This document shows, in pieces, positions 12,964 through 24,325 of a DNA stretch of 64,000 bases. Source of the stretch: Apodemus sylvaticus. Lineage: Eukaryota > Chordata > Mammalia > Rodentia > Muridae. Positions within the stretch are counted from its first letter, which is position 1. Every line of letters begins with the position of its first letter. The notes under the pieces were generated by a model. That model saw only the letters and a program-made list of their open reading frames with translations. It did no database searches and was not told the DNA's origin. The stretch covers positions 32,430,039 to 32,494,038 of the forward strand of contig NC_067488.1 in NCBI RefSeq assembly GCF_947179515.1, given 5' to 3'. Made by a program: the position numbers and the translations under genes.

Positions 12964-13126
12964 CATGTACATATGTATATATGCACAGGTACCTACAAAG
13001 GCCAAAAGAGGTTGTCAGATCCCCTGGAAATGGAGTTAGTGGCAGAAGCGGGCTGCCGCATGTGGGTGATATTAACTAAACTTGGGTCTTACAGAAGAGC
13101 AGAAAGCACTCTGAACCACTGAGCCC
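12910..13126 (-). repeat. B3-family SINE with a (TG)n expansion
   Basis: A (TG)n tract (12,922-12,960) is followed by the reverse complement of a B3 body: GGTTGTCAGATCCCCTGGAA, TGGAGTTAGTGGCAG, and the head complement GAACCACTGAGCCCCC at the right edge. The TG run sits where the CA-rich tail of B3 elements lies, which suggests expansion from the tail. Confidence 0.65.
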
Positions 13127-13934
13127 CCAAAAACTCAATATTTAAATCTGCAAAAGCACAAGTAAAAAAAGCCATCATAAACAATCGACAGGTAGCCAGG
13201 CCAGCAGGCACCAAACCTCCCATACTAAAGCCAGGATCCTCCCAGTCCTGGAACTCATTCATCTTTCCTAAAGGAAGCAGGGAACACAGGGAGCCACCCA
13301 ACAGTGACTGTGGCTACAACACGCCATCCCTTTCAGGGTTAGAATCTGTGTTCACACCTTGCACATAAATTAAAGCTAAATGTTGGAGAACCAACATGGT
13401 TGAACATCCTGTTCTCAGATGAGAATGCGGAGGCTCTAAGGAAGTAAAAGAACTTCCCTGGGGCATAACTAGACACGAAGTCTAGGCCTCCAGATCTCTG
13501 TGTAGTCATCTGTGAAGTTTTTTGTGCCTCAAGCAAATAAATGGTCAGAAACCTGCTTCAAAAACAAAACCAACTATCTAAGGAGGAAGAAGATAACTGA
13601 TGATGGAACCAGGAAACAACTGGGTGGATGAGACTCTGATCTATAAAACAGAGTGAGTACACATTTGGGGAAAGGAATAGAGAAACATGTCATGTCTGAC
13701 TGGAGTTCAGAGGGAGCCCAAACCACATGCTGCCACCTCGGGAAAGACCAAAGGGATGTGCAAGTTCAGTCTAAAACCCAAGAAAGTTCCAGCCAAAACA
13801 GGGTAAGGTAGTCCCTCTGGTCAGTCTTCCTTCTGTGTCAGCCTCTAAGCTCCATGAGCCTGAGGCAAACGCCCTTCCCTCTTCAGGTGTGGCTAATAAG
13901 AAGGTAAAAGTATAAGCTAGGCGGGCTTTGAGAA
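13127..13934. other. No recognised feature
   Basis: Mixed-composition DNA with short incidental ORFs only (for example 13,339-13,536 minus). No SINE, LINE or RNA gene is recognised. Confidence 0.4.
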
Positions 13935-14029
13935 GAGGACTTATGGGACACATGGGGGCGGGGGAACTGGGAAAGGGGAAAGCTTTTAGAATGTAAACAA
14001 AGAATATAGAAAATAAATATAAAAAAAGA
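13935..14029 (+). mobile_element. Very short 5'-truncated L1 3' end
   Basis: About 95 bp with CTTATGGGACACATGGG, GAACTGGGAAAGGGGAAAGC and the terminus GAATGTAAACAAAGAATATA followed by GAAAATAAATATAAAAAAA. The terminus is the GAAAATAAA type, shared with the copy at 21,715-22,389 and distinct from the ATATCGAATAAA type. GAGAAGAG occurs on both sides and may be a short target-site duplication. Confidence 0.7.
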
Positions 14030-14879
14030 GAAGAGATTTAAATGAAAACACCCACAGCAGACCACCTTGCTCTGAGAAGTCACTCAGGGAGGGGCAGCTA
14101 TGGTGACAAAGGCGCCATGAAAAGGGAGAAAAGTGTAGATTTCCACCACCCCCTTCAATATGGTCTTCGGAATCCTCCCAGAGAGGATTCTCCGAGGACC
14201 CATTTTGCAGTCAGCTGTAAGGAATCTCCTTAAACAGCATAACTTTAAGACACTGAAGCAGCCCTGTGCAGCCTTTGGTCACTTTGCTGTTGCTTAGAAG
14301 TTTCTATATCACAGGTCTCTCATATTCTAGATAAACTTTACCAATGACACAGTGTGGGTCTCACAGAGACTTGACCCTGGGAACAGAAGGGAAACCAACT
14401 GAGTTTCACTAAGGTTTTAACTGTCCCTCTGCCCTTGAAGGTTTTAACTAGTCCCTCTTTGTCCCAGACTGGACCTACAGCCTTCACCCAAGCATCCCTA
14501 TCATATCCGCCAGGGAGTGAAAGAGGTCCTGGATTGATAACCTCCCCTCGAGAACTAGCTCCAAAGGCATCATGAACACTGCTGTAATGATCAGAAGTAA
14601 CTGATCCAAAAATTCACAGCTTTATTATAAACAGGAAAAAATGTAACTCCCCTCTTCCTCCCCCCATTCTCTCTCTCCTCCCTCCCTCATTTCCTCCCCC
14701 TCTCTCTCCCTTTAAAGTTCTGCCTTTCTCTGTACCCATACCTCCCTAGGCTCTTGCTCTGTCAGGACCATTATCCTTTCTATGTAATAAACTATGTACC
14801 ATCATCCTGAATTTAGAAGAACTCTGACAAAACAGAAATAATGCATCATCCATTAACATGGAAAATACTCAAATATTTA
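14030..14879. other. No gene; pyrimidine-rich tract and possible decayed retroelement
   Basis: CT-rich text at 14,645-14,720 leads to TATGTAATAAACTATG at about 14,780. That resembles a polyadenylation region of a decayed LTR or retroposed transcript, but no element boundaries can be defined. Confidence 0.3.
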
Positions 14880-14894
14880 AGAATCCCTCTGCCT
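14880..14894 (+). repeat. 5' target-site duplication of nested L1
   Basis: AGAATCCCTCTGCCT is repeated perfectly at 15,994-16,008, on either side of a L1 3' portion. Confidence 0.85.
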
Positions 14895-15248
14895 TGGTGG
14901 TTCCTCAGAAAATTGGGCATAATACTACCAGAGGACCCTGTTATACCACTCCTGGGCATATACCCAGAGGATTCTCTGGCATATAATAAGGACACATGCT
15001 CCACTATGTTCATAACAGCCTTATTTATAATAGCCAGAAGCCGGAAAGAACCCAGATGTCCCTCAACTGAGGAATGGATACAGAAAATGTGGTACATTTA
15101 CACAATGGAATACTACTCAGCTATTAAAAACAATGAATTCATGAAATTCTTAGGCAAATGGGTGGAACTGGAAAATATCATCCTGAGTGAGGTGACCCAA
15201 TCACAAAAGAACACACATGGAATGCACTCAGTGATAAAGGGATATTAG
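14895..15248 (+). pseudogene. L1 ORF2 C-terminal fragment
   Basis: An open frame of about 118 codons within the truncated L1 encodes the conserved end of ORF2, with motifs PLLGIYPEDS, WKIQKMWYIYTMEYYSAIK-like text (seen as EEWIQKMWYIYTMEYYS) and a final VIKGY before the stop. It lacks endonuclease, reverse transcriptase and the Cys-rich motif, so it cannot act on its own. It has no promoter and is a passive remnant. Confidence 0.85.
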
Positions 15249-15948
15249 CCCAGAAGCTTGGAATACCAAAGACACAATTCACAGACCAAATGAAGCTCAA
15301 GAAGAAGGAAGAACAAAGTATGGATATTCTGGTCCTTCTTAGAAGGGAGAACAAAATACCCACAGAAGGAGATACAGAGACAAAGTGTGGAGCAGAGTCT
15401 GAGGGAAAGACCATCTAGAGACTGCCCAACTTAGGGATCCATCCCAACCATATACAGTTACAAAACCCAGACACTATTGTGGATGCCCACCAGTGCTTGC
15501 TAACCAGAGCCTGATATAGCTGTCACCTGGGAGGCTCTGCCAGTGCATGACAAATACAGAGGGGGACACTCTCTGCCAACCATTGAACTGAGTACAGGGT
15601 CCCCAATGGAGCAGCTAGAAAAAGAACCCAAAGAGCTGAAGGGGTTTGCAGTGCCATAGGAGGAACAACAACATGAACCGCCCAGTACCCCCAGAGCTCC
15701 CAGGGATTAAACTACCAACCAAAGAGCACACATAGAGGGACTTATGGCTTCAGATGGATAGGCAGCAGAGGATGGCCTTGTTGGACATCAAAGGGAGAAG
15801 AGGCCCTTGGTCCTGGGAAGGCTCGATGCTGCAGAGTAGGTGAATACCAAGACAGGGAAGTGGGAGTGGGTTGATTGGGGATCAGGGAGGGGAGATGGGT
15901 TATGGGATTTGGGGGGAGGGGTACCAGGATAGGGGATAACATTTGAAA

Positions 15949-15991
<43 letters not shown>

Positions 15992-15993
15992 AT
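14895..15993 (+). mobile_element. 5'-truncated L1 (ORF2 C-terminus plus 3' UTR)
   Basis: The insertion starts abruptly in late ORF2 (TGGTGGTTCCTCAGAAAATT), runs through the ORF2 stop and 3' UTR, and ends GATAACATTTGAAATAAATAA, where the tail has become an (AAAT)n array (15,946-15,992). A perfect 15-bp target-site duplication flanks it. The flanking text on the right continues as an older L1, so this copy is nested inside an Lx element. Confidence 0.9.
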
Positions 15994-16008
15994 AGAATCC
16001 CTCTGCCT
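15994..16008 (+). repeat. 3' target-site duplication of nested L1
   Basis: A perfect second copy of AGAATCCCTCTGCCT, directly after the (AAAT)n tail. Confidence 0.85.
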
Positions 16009-18605
16009 ATCAAGAAAACAAATAACCCAGTTTTAAAATAGGGTACAGATCTAAACAAAGAATTCTCAAAAAAGGGAACTCAAATGGCTGAGGAACACTT
16101 AAAGAAATGGCCAACATCCTCAGTCATCATAAAATGCAAATCAAAACTACTTAAAGAATTTATCTTACACCAATCAGAATGTCTAAAACAAAACCAATGT
16201 TGGCTTATGCTGGCAAGGATGTGGAATAAGGAAAACATTTGATCCATTGCTGGTGGGACTGAAACCTTGTAGAGTCACCATGGAAATCAGTGTGGCTGTT
16301 CCTCAAGAAGATGGAAATCAATTTACATCAAGGCCTAGCTATACCATTCTTGGGGATATACCCAAAGGATGCTTCATCTCATCACAGAGACACTGATCAA
16401 CTCTTTTCATTGCTACTCTGTTCATAATAACTGAAATTGGAAACCACTTAGATATCTCTCAGAAGATGAATGGTAAAAGGAAATATAGTATCTTTACATA
16501 ATATAATAGACTATTACTCAGTCATTACAAAACTTAAATTATGAAATTCACAGGTAAACGGGTAGAACTAGGGAAAAAACTGGGAGAGTTAATCCAGACC
16601 CAGAAAGGATATGTATTCACTTATATAGATATTATCTGTTAAGTCAATCGTAACCAAGCTACAGTTTATAGAACCACAGAGGTTAGGTGTAGATTAAGGG
16701 ACTGGGGGTGGAGTGTGATAGATAAATAGCCTAGAAAAGTGAAATAGAACTGATAATTATGGATAGATGGGATGAGGGGAACTGGAATGGGAAGACCAAG
16801 TTGGGAGCCAGAGGGAAGAGGGAGACAAGGGAAGAAATACAGGGAGAGACAGTTAAATTAAGGACCATTTGAGAGGCAGTATGAAAACCTAATATGGTAG
16901 AAGTTTCCTAAAATATACACAATATAAAGGTAATCTAAATAAAATTGCCAAATACTAGGGGAGACAGAGCCCCCAACTAGACGTCTCTTATCACAAAATG
17001 AAGCTTCCGGTACAAGGAATGGGTAACATATAATTGAGTTATTGGTGAAATGGGTTCCATTGGCACCCCCAGAAAACCCAGGCTGTTGCCAAGACTATAG
17101 GACACTCTCCACAAACTGACGTCAAAGCCCCATTGCTGCAAACCTACAAAACCCATCAAACATGGAGAAGTTGAGCCTGTACCTACATAAGGACTTTACC
17201 CTTGTGCTACCTTCTTTGGTACAGGAAGGTACTCTCCATGCTATCAAAGGAGAAACATAAACACCAAGCCAGCCACAAACCCTTCGATCTACAATGGTGC
17301 CCTGCCTGCTAGTGCAATGGTAGCACAAGGTTTGTGAGAAATCAATCAACATCAGACTTGACTTATGACCCACTCCATGAGAGAGATCCCATACTGGACA
17401 CTACTTAGGTGACCAAGAATGTGAGACTAGATATCCCAGGGACCTAAGGTAAAACCAAACACTACTGTTCTTAAGAGAAAAAAAAAGAAAGAAAGGGGGG
17501 GGGGGGGAAGGAAGGAAGGAAGGAAGGGAAGGAAGGAGGGAGGGAGGGAGGGTGGGTGGGAAAGGAAAGACAGAAGGAAGGAAGGAAGGAAGGAAGGAAG
17601 GAAGGAAGGAAGGAAGGAAGGAAGGAAGGGATAGCAATAAAATGACTCCCACCTACATTCTGCTATGCTATATTCATAGATCAGCGCCTTGTTTAGCCAT
17701 CATCAAAGAAACTTCCTCCCGCACCAGATGGGAACAAATAGAAAGACCCACAGCAGATATTATACAGAGTGAGATCCTGGGACACTCAGCTCTACAGAGG
17801 ATGTCTCTAGCAAATCCCTCTCCTCCATGCTCACAGAATTCTGCAGAAGAAAGTCATAGAGGGCATAAAAGCCAGAGGATATGAAGAACACCAAGGAATC
17901 AAGACCTTCAACAGGATCACACATATGAACTCAGAGACTGAGACAGCATTCACGGTGCCTGCACAGGCCCTAGATGAAGTCCTAGAGCAGAAGCACAAAT
18001 GGATATACACCCCATCCTGACTCAGAAGCACTCTCCAATTGATAGGCACCTACAAATGAAAAATAAGTTTTCTCCAAAGGGAAGTAAAATACTCCTAAGA
18101 GTAGGTTGCATGCCCAGCAGTGAACAAAAAATGAACTCAATGATATCTTTGAAGGTTCTAGGCTCAGAATGCCATGTCAGGACATTGTTTTTAATCTTAT
18201 TTTTCTAATTTTATTTAATTTACATTTTTTATCACTTTTCAACCCTATAGATCCTAGATGCATAGATGGTAAATAGATTATAGATAGATATTTCAGATAT
18301 ATATAAATAATATATATGTGAAAACATTAAACCAGTTTAGTATTTTGGGGGATTTCTGAGTGTGCCAACAAGTGGGTCTTTGCATATATGTCCCTTGTGC
18401 CTGTACCAGGGCTATTTTGTTTGTTTGTTTATTTAGACCTACTCTGATGTATTGGCTTTTGTTATTATTAGGACTTAGAAGCCTGTTCATTTTGTAATGA
18501 CAGATAGAAAGGGGATCCAAAAGAAAGGGGAGGTAGAGAGGAACTGGGAGGAATAAGAGGGGAAACCATAATCAGGATATTTTACATGAAAAAAAATATT
18601 CAACA
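16009..18605 (+). mobile_element. Old Lx-type L1: ORF2 3' part and long 3' UTR
   Basis: ORF2 text runs from AACCCAGTTTTAAAATAGGG through AAATGCAAATCAAAACTAC and TACCATTCTTGGGGATATAC to about 16,920, with many stops and indels. The 3' UTR then starts with GAGACAGAGCCCCCAACTAG and ATGAAGCTTCCGGTACAAGG, typical of Lx-like elements, and continues past a (GGAA)n expansion to GGGGAAACCATAATCAGGAT near 18,570. The 5' end is obscured by the nested younger L1, which landed in it. Confidence 0.8.
17495..17629. repeat. Poly(G) and (GGAA)n/(GGGA)n purine microsatellite
   Basis: A run of about 13 G is followed by GGAA and GGGA repeats, nearly all purine on the + strand. It lies in the 3' UTR of the Lx element, where L1 carries a polypurine tract that probably seeded it. 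Confidence 0.9.
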
Positions 18606-18781
18606 AAAGGGAAAGTTTATGATATAACATATATATTGTTCTTTGAGATAACTCATTTAGTCTTACAAACCTATACAATACAATCTTACTAAAATTATTT
18701 AAATAAATTTTCCAAGAACATTTAAAAGAGTGTAGAGCTAGCCTGCTCTTGGTCACATGGTAATAAAGGACTCTATTCCTA
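18606..18781. other. Flank of the Lx element; nothing recognised
   Basis: AT-rich DNA without a clear feature. Confidence 0.3.
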
Positions 18782-19075
18782 ATGTGTAAAAAAAAAAAAT
18801 CCTTCTGCCTAACTGCTGAGTATAGTCTTATTTTTGGAGGGATGAGAACTCTTCTCGAGCTCTCTTACACCTCTGGCATTTCTTATTCTCTCCTAGCCTC
18901 TCTCTTGCCCCTCTTGGGCTCTGCTCCCCTCCTCCTCTCCCCAAGTGGTCATGGCCGGCCTCTGCTTCTCTACTCTCTCCTTCTCTCTGCCTTTCTCTGC
19001 CTCTACTACACTCTTAACTCCCATCCTCTGCCCTGAATAAACTCTATTCTATACTAAAAAAAAAAAAAAGAAAAA
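18782..19075 (+). repeat. Possible LTR-derived or retroposed sequence with A-tail
   Basis: A CT-rich segment (CTCTCTTGCCCCTCTTGGGC ... CCTCTGCCCTGAATAAACTC) carries AATAAA followed within about 20 nt by an A-rich tail (19,057-19,080). This looks like the end of a polyadenylated retroposon or LTR transcript. I do not recognise the family with certainty and see no flanking duplication. Confidence 0.3.
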
Positions 19076-19978
19076 GAAAACTATTCTCAAATTAATTATG
19101 ATGTTTGAACATCTCTGTCAAGTCCACTAAAAACCACTAAATTGTGTGCTATAAATGAGTGAGTTACAGAAGATACAAAGGATCTCACAATAAAATTTCA
19201 CTTTTGTTATTTCATAATTTGTTTTCCAGTCCGGGTCTTATTTTGTGGTTTTGGAAGATCTGAACTCTCTGTAAATTAGAGTGATCCTGAACTCAGAGAC
19301 AGCCACCTGCCTCTGCCTCCTGAATGCTACAATTTCAATAATGTTTTCAAAAGGAGAAAGAATACTGGATCTGCCCTGAAATCTAGGTTTGACTCCTGGC
19401 TGTACAATCTGGCATATATATGTTACTGTGCATTTTCCATGACCCCTCTCCCTTCTCAGTGACTCCATTTCCTTATCTGCAAATTGGGTTAAAGGAACAT
19501 CTCCTACAAATGGACAGTTAGGAAAAATTATTTTTGAAGTAATTTAGCAGTTCCCAGGATATGCAAAGCAATGTGTATGGGTAGTGTTTTGTTTTCAGCT
19601 CTGTATTCCAATTATTGTTGTGTTGTGGTTAAGTGCCTGATTCACAGGCAGTAAAGACGATTCATCATGTTTGTAGTTCTGCTAGGTACTAGCAAGGACA
19701 TGAATGTAGGACACTTCTGCTGGTAGACTTTAGTCCATCAGAAGAAGACATGAAGATTTCCAGTGACTCGGCTTAAGTTCTAGTCACCACCTTGTAACAT
19801 GGTAACCCTAAACACAATTCCTTCACATCTCCCCCAAGATTCTGTTGTCTTAATCCAACTCATAAAACTGACACTTTCACCTCTATCGAACTCAGATGGT
19901 TAGTTTCAAATGTGATACAATTAATGCCATGGATGTCTGGTGTTTTATTTCTTTTTTAAACGGCCATCTCTCACTCTC
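19076..19978. other. Mostly unrecognised; weak B1-like patch
   Basis: At 19,225-19,330 the text CCTGAACTCAGAGACAGCCA with CACCTGCCTCTGCCTCC resembles a decayed reverse-complement B1. The rest shows no clear repeat or gene. Confidence 0.35.
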
Positions 19979-19992
19979 AGAAATGGGTTTTG
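19979..19992 (+). repeat. 5' target-site duplication of a young L1
   Basis: AGAAATGGGTTTTG is repeated perfectly at 20,627-20,640. Confidence 0.9.
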
Positions 19993-20626
19993 ACTCTGGA
20001 AATCAGTCTGGCGGTTCCTCCGAAAACTGGGCACCTCACTTCCAGAAGATCCTGCTATACCACTCCTGGGCATATACCCAGAGGATTCCCCACCATGTAA
20101 TAAGGATACATGCTCTACTATGTTCATAGCAGCCCTATTTATAATTGCCAGATGCTGGAAAGAACCCAGGTATCCCTCAACAGAAGAGTGGATGCAAAAA
20201 ATGTGGTATATCTACACAATGGAGTACTATTCAGCCATTAGAAACAACGAATTCATGAAATTCTTAGGCAAATGGATGGAGCTAGAGAACATCATACTAA
20301 GTGAGGTAACCCAGACTCAAAATGTGAATCATGGTATGCACTCACTAATAAGTGGTTATTAACCTAGAAAACTGGAATACCAAAACATAATCCACACATC
20401 AAATGAGATACAAGAAGAAAGCAGGAGTGGTCCCTGGTTCTGGAAAGACTCAGTGAAACAGTATTCGGCAAAACCAGAACGGGGAACTGGGAAGGGGTGG
20501 GAGGGAGGACAGGGGAAGAGAAGGGGGCTTACGGGACTTTCGGGGAGTGGGGGGGGGGGCTAGAAAAGGGAAAATCATTTGAAATGTAAATAAATTATAT
20601 CGAATAAAAAAAATTAAAAAAAAAAA
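19993..20626 (+). mobile_element. Young 5'-truncated L1, same subfamily as the full-length copy
   Basis: The insertion begins in late ORF2 at ACTCTGGAAATCAGTCTGGC and ends ATATCGAATAAAAAAAATTA. Read side by side with 53,927-54,560 it differs at only a few percent of positions. The ORF2 C-terminal frame is open to its stop near 20,362. A perfect 14-bp target-site duplication flanks it. The shared terminus and low divergence mark it as a recent product of the same L1 lineage. Confidence 0.92.
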
Positions 20627-20640
20627 AGAAATGGGTTTTG
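20627..20640 (+). repeat. 3' target-site duplication of a young L1
   Basis: Perfect second copy of AGAAATGGGTTTTG after the A-tail. Confidence 0.9.
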
Positions 20641-21390
20641 CCCTAAAAATGGTCCAGGTGTCTCTTTTGCTCTTAAATCCCTCTTCTCCATCTCCTCTAC
20701 TCCTCACTCATTCATCTGAACATCCAACACCAGAAACAGGAGACGACTGAGCCCGACTCCCAAGGAAAAAAGTAGCTGGACTCCGATCTTCTCTGTGCAC
20801 AGCCTGGGGTATGAAGTCCTAACTAGTGCTGTTCCTTTCACTTTGGCTCCTTGCTAGGACAGGGAGGATACATTCCTGGAGCTGCCTGCTCCTCGGGCCT
20901 TCTAGACCCAAGGTGGGAAGGTGGAGGTAGATGAACCCAGAGCCAGCCAACCACCAACTCTGAAAGCCTCTACTGCCATCTACAGGCCTGTGGGGAAATT
21001 CATTGGCAAAATGCCAAGAAGATGAGTTTCCCCACAGCTGAAGTTTTAATAATTAATTCCTGTAGCCTGCTTTTCTCCCAGTGAGGAATTCCAAAGTCCA
21101 CAGAAGTAAGGGACTTCTATGATACCATGCCATCAGCCATATCAGCCTATCTCCCCAGGACCCAGATTGGCTCTGCCCACCTACACTTCTTCCATTTGAA
21201 AATAGAGCCACACTAACCTGCGAGAAAAATCCAAGGCTGGGTCTGCATTAATATTAGCCTTTCATCCTAGAACTCAGTGACACAAGGCTAGCAATGCCCT
21301 TCAAGGACAATGTTCTGAACTATTCGTTTGAAAATGTTTGCTAGGTTTTGTTTTGTTTTTTAGATATTAAGATACAAGGTTTGTACAAAC
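20641..21390. other. Unique DNA with a CTCF-like motif
   Basis: Relatively GC-balanced DNA free of recognised repeats; holds the motif at 20,972-20,986. No coding region is recognised. Confidence 0.4.
20972..20986 (-). promoter_or_regulatory. CTCF-like binding motif
   Basis: The reverse complement reads CCTGTAGATGGCAGT, matching 14 of 15 positions of the CTCF core CCASYAGRKGGCRSY. This is a sequence match only; no occupancy can be inferred. Orientation is minus. Confidence 0.5.
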
Positions 21391-21392
21391 AC

Positions 21393-21526
21393 ACACATAC
21401 ACACACACACACCTATAATACCAACACATAGGAAGCTGAGCCAACAGGCAGTGAGTTTGAGGCTACATTGAGCTACAGCAAGACTGTGTGTGTGTGTGTG
21501 TGTGTGTGCGTGTGTATGTGTGTGTC
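21393..21526 (+). repeat. (AC)n, B1-like fragment, (GT)n
   Basis: An (AC)n run (21,393-21,412) is followed by a B1-like fragment (CACATAGGAAGCTGAGCC, GTGAGTTTGAGGCTACATTG) and then a (GT)n run (21,486-21,526). The SINE is short and diverged. Confidence 0.6.
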
Positions 21527-21701
21527 AGGAGGACAGAGGTGGTGAAGTGGGAGAGAGAGAGGAAAGAAAGGCAGAGAGGGAGGGAGACAGGATGGGCCAT
21601 GTTTATTATACTTTACAACATACTTCAAAGTTTTTGACATTTACATGCTAAGTATATTATCGATTGCATTTTCAAGTTTCTCCTCAAACTGATACCTTTT
21701 T

Positions 21702-21714
21702 AAAAGAGTGCTGA
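21702..21714 (+). repeat. 5' target-site duplication of truncated L1
   Basis: AAAAGAGTGCTGA matches AAAAGAATGCTGA at 22,390-22,402 with one mismatch. Its left edge is TT/AAAA, the L1 endonuclease consensus. Confidence 0.75.
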
Positions 21715-22389
21715 ATTTCACTCTTCCACTGCTGGTGGAATTGCAAGATAGTACAACCACTCTGGAAATCAGTCTGGCAGTTCCTCAGAAAACTGAACAT
21801 GACACTACCAGGGGACCCTGCTATACCTCTCCTGAGCATATACCCAGAGGATTCCCCGGCATGCAATAAGGACACATGCTCCACTATGTTCATAGCAGCC
21901 TTATTTATAATACCCAGAAGCTGGAAAGAACCCAAATGTCCCTCAATGGAGGAATGGATACAGAAAATGTGGTATATTTACACAATGGAATACTACTCAG
22001 CAATTAAAAACAATGAATTCATGAAATTTGTAGGCAAATGGTTGGAACTGGAAAATATCATCCTAAGTGAGGTAACCCAATCACAAAAGAATATACATGG
22101 AATGCAATCACTGAGAAGTGGATATTAACTAGCCCAGAAGTTCTGAATACCCAAGACACAAGTAGCATATCAAATGACTCCAATGAAGAAGTAAGGAGAG
22201 GGCCCTGATCCTGGAAAGGCCTGATCCAGCATTGTAGGGGATTACCAGGACAGAGAAAAAGGAGGGAGGTGATTGGAGTATGGGTGGAGAGAAGGCTTGT
22301 GGGACATATGGGGAGGGGGGAACTGGGAAAGGGGAAAGCATTTGGAATGTAAACAAAGAATTTAGAAAATAAAAAAAAATGGTGGAAAA
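21715..22389 (+). mobile_element. 5'-truncated L1 (ORF2 end plus 3' UTR)
   Basis: It begins near the Cys-rich end of ORF2 (CTTCCACTGCTGGTGGAATT). ORF2 text is open from 21,799 to the stop at 22,128, followed by a purine-rich 3' UTR and the terminus GAATGTAAACAAAGAATTTA with GAAAATAAA. The terminus differs from the young ATATCGAATAAA lineage and matches 13,935-14,029. Confidence 0.88.
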
Positions 22390-22402
22390 AAAAGAATGCT
22401 GA
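22390..22402 (+). repeat. 3' target-site duplication of truncated L1
   Basis: AAAAGAATGCTGA directly after the tail; pairs with 21,702-21,714. Confidence 0.7.
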
Positions 22403-23451
22403 CTATCAAAAGCAGACAAACAGTATTTCTTACCCAAAATAAAAATCTACCATAAGAATAAATACCCTGAAATACAAAACAATTAAAATATTACAATAAA
22501 ATTAAAATAAAGCTGTGTATAATATCTCTTTTTCCTATTTGAAGGAACTATTGTTTACTAATGGCAAAGAAAAGGTCTCCCTCCCAGCTAAGAGTGAGAC
22601 ACGTGTGACAAAAATCCACGGCGGCTTTCTCGTGCAGGCCCCGCCTCTGCCACTTGTGTAGGTCATTTCACTCCACATCCATTTTCTCTATTTCTAGACG
22701 CACTACCGAACTTGAGGAAGGGAAGGAAAAAAACCTCTCACCAGGATCTTCTGTGTCATAAGTCCTAAACCCAGGGACTGTGGGTTCTCTGCCAAATTGT
22801 GACAGCATCCTGCCCAGGGATGTGTCCAGCAGGCACATTTTCAAATGACTGAGAGCAGCTGGCATTTTGTGCATTGCTCCAGCTGCACTGGTTGGCTGGT
22901 ACATCTGTTGGAATGGAAGTGTAGAAATGTCATATTTTCTTCGCAAATCCCCACCCCAGTCCCTCCCACAATCCAGTCCCTGCTCCTCTTGTCTGTTTCC
23001 GGCAGGTGAGTGTCACTAGACTGCTTGTTCAGAACAGACTTTGGCCAACTCCTAGAGCAAATGTGCGGTCCCTGCCCCAAATTCACCCGGCAGCATCTTC
23101 GTGTATCCCACTGACAACTGCATGGTTGAGTGGGGCTATCTTAATTAAACAAAGAAGGTTAATGAGCAATTACTCCCTAGTGCTCAACTTGAGTGTCTGG
23201 TTTGAAAATACATAGAGGTCTACTTAAAGAATCAGATGGAAGCAAGCTAGTTATCCAACCACTATCCAAACCAGACTACCACCTTCATACCCTTAAAAGA
23301 AAGATTCTTTTAAAAATCAATTGCCATATCTTATAGTCAATTAAAACATTTTAATCAAAATAGGAGCAAAAAGAAGAAATGAAAAATAGATACCAGGGCT
23401 ATTTTGTTGTTGTTGTTTTCATTTTGGATTTCTTTTCTTTTCCTTGTCCAT
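22403..23451. other. Unique DNA, no gene recognised
   Basis: The block 22,560-23,220 is non-repetitive and moderately GC-rich, with short ORFs on both strands but no recognisable domain. It would be a reasonable place to look for conserved non-coding sequence. Confidence 0.4.
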
Positions 23452-23642
23452 TTTTAATGATTTGTTTATTTTAATTTTATGTGCATTGGTGTTTTGCCTG
23501 CACATGTTTCTGTGTAAGGATGTCAGAGCTCCTGGAACTGGAGTTAGACAGTTGTAAGTTGCCATGTGGGTGCTGGGAATTGAATCCAGGTCCTTTAGAA
23601 GAACAACTAGTGCTCCTAACCACTGAGCCATCTCAACAGCCA
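23452..23642 (-). repeat. B3/B2-family SINE
   Basis: Reverse-complement SINE: TTTTATGTGCATTGGTGTTT, TGCCATGTGGGTGCTGGGAA, TTGAATCCAGGTCC, and the head complement CTCCTAACCACTGAGCCATC at the right edge. The A-tail complement lies at the left. Confidence 0.85.
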
Positions 23643-24059
23643 CTGTTAACCCCTGTGTGAATCTCTTCCCCCATTCATTGTTCTGATTTTTTAATTTTAT
23701 ACAAAAATGGTCCCATACAAAACATCCCACTGTGCAATATCTTTTTAAGGTAGCCATAAATCACAAACACCTTTCTATCCTTCCAAGTTCCTATGCGACA
23801 ACATTTGTGCTAAATATAGAACATGCTATTTACAAAAAAGTTAAAGCCATTTGAAGAAGCAATATATGGAGGCACATGCCAGGTCACACAGATGGATGAG
23901 AATCAAGAGTTCAAGGTTATCTTGAGTACAAAGTAAGTTCAAGGATGTCTGGAGGCGCCAACAGGATCCCGTGCTGAGTGCTCTTAATGCTGGACATTCA
24001 TTTGCATGTTCCTGTGAATGTATGCATACGCACACAGGCATTCAGACATTGTATAGGCC

Positions 24060-24325
24060 AGAGGTCTTCCACAGGTATTGGTCCTCCAGGGCCATCCACT
24101 GTATTTTTTGATACCAGCTTTCTCACTGAGACCAGGATCTTGCAGAATTCGCTAAATAGGCTGGCCAGCAAGCCACTGGATTCTTCCTATCCTTGCTTTC
24201 CTGGTGCTGGGATAACAATTACGTCCTACCATATCCACGTTTTTATGTGGCTGTAGGAATCAAATGACGATCTGTGGGCTTGAGTGGCAAGCACTTTACC
24301 ACCTGAGCTGTCTCTCCAGCATCCA
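24060..24325 (-). repeat. B3-family SINE
   Basis: CCAGAGGTCTTCCACAGGTA, GGCTGGCCAGCAAGCC, TTCCTGGTGCTGGGATAACA and the head complement GGCAAGCACTTTACCACCTG with AGCTGTCTCTCCAGC. Similar in layout to the copy at 56,125-56,446. Confidence 0.75.

Noticed and set aside
17495..17629. Regular repeats as a CRISPR-like or satellite array
   Set aside because: Simple tetranucleotide slippage repeat without spacers, in a mammalian L1 3' UTR.
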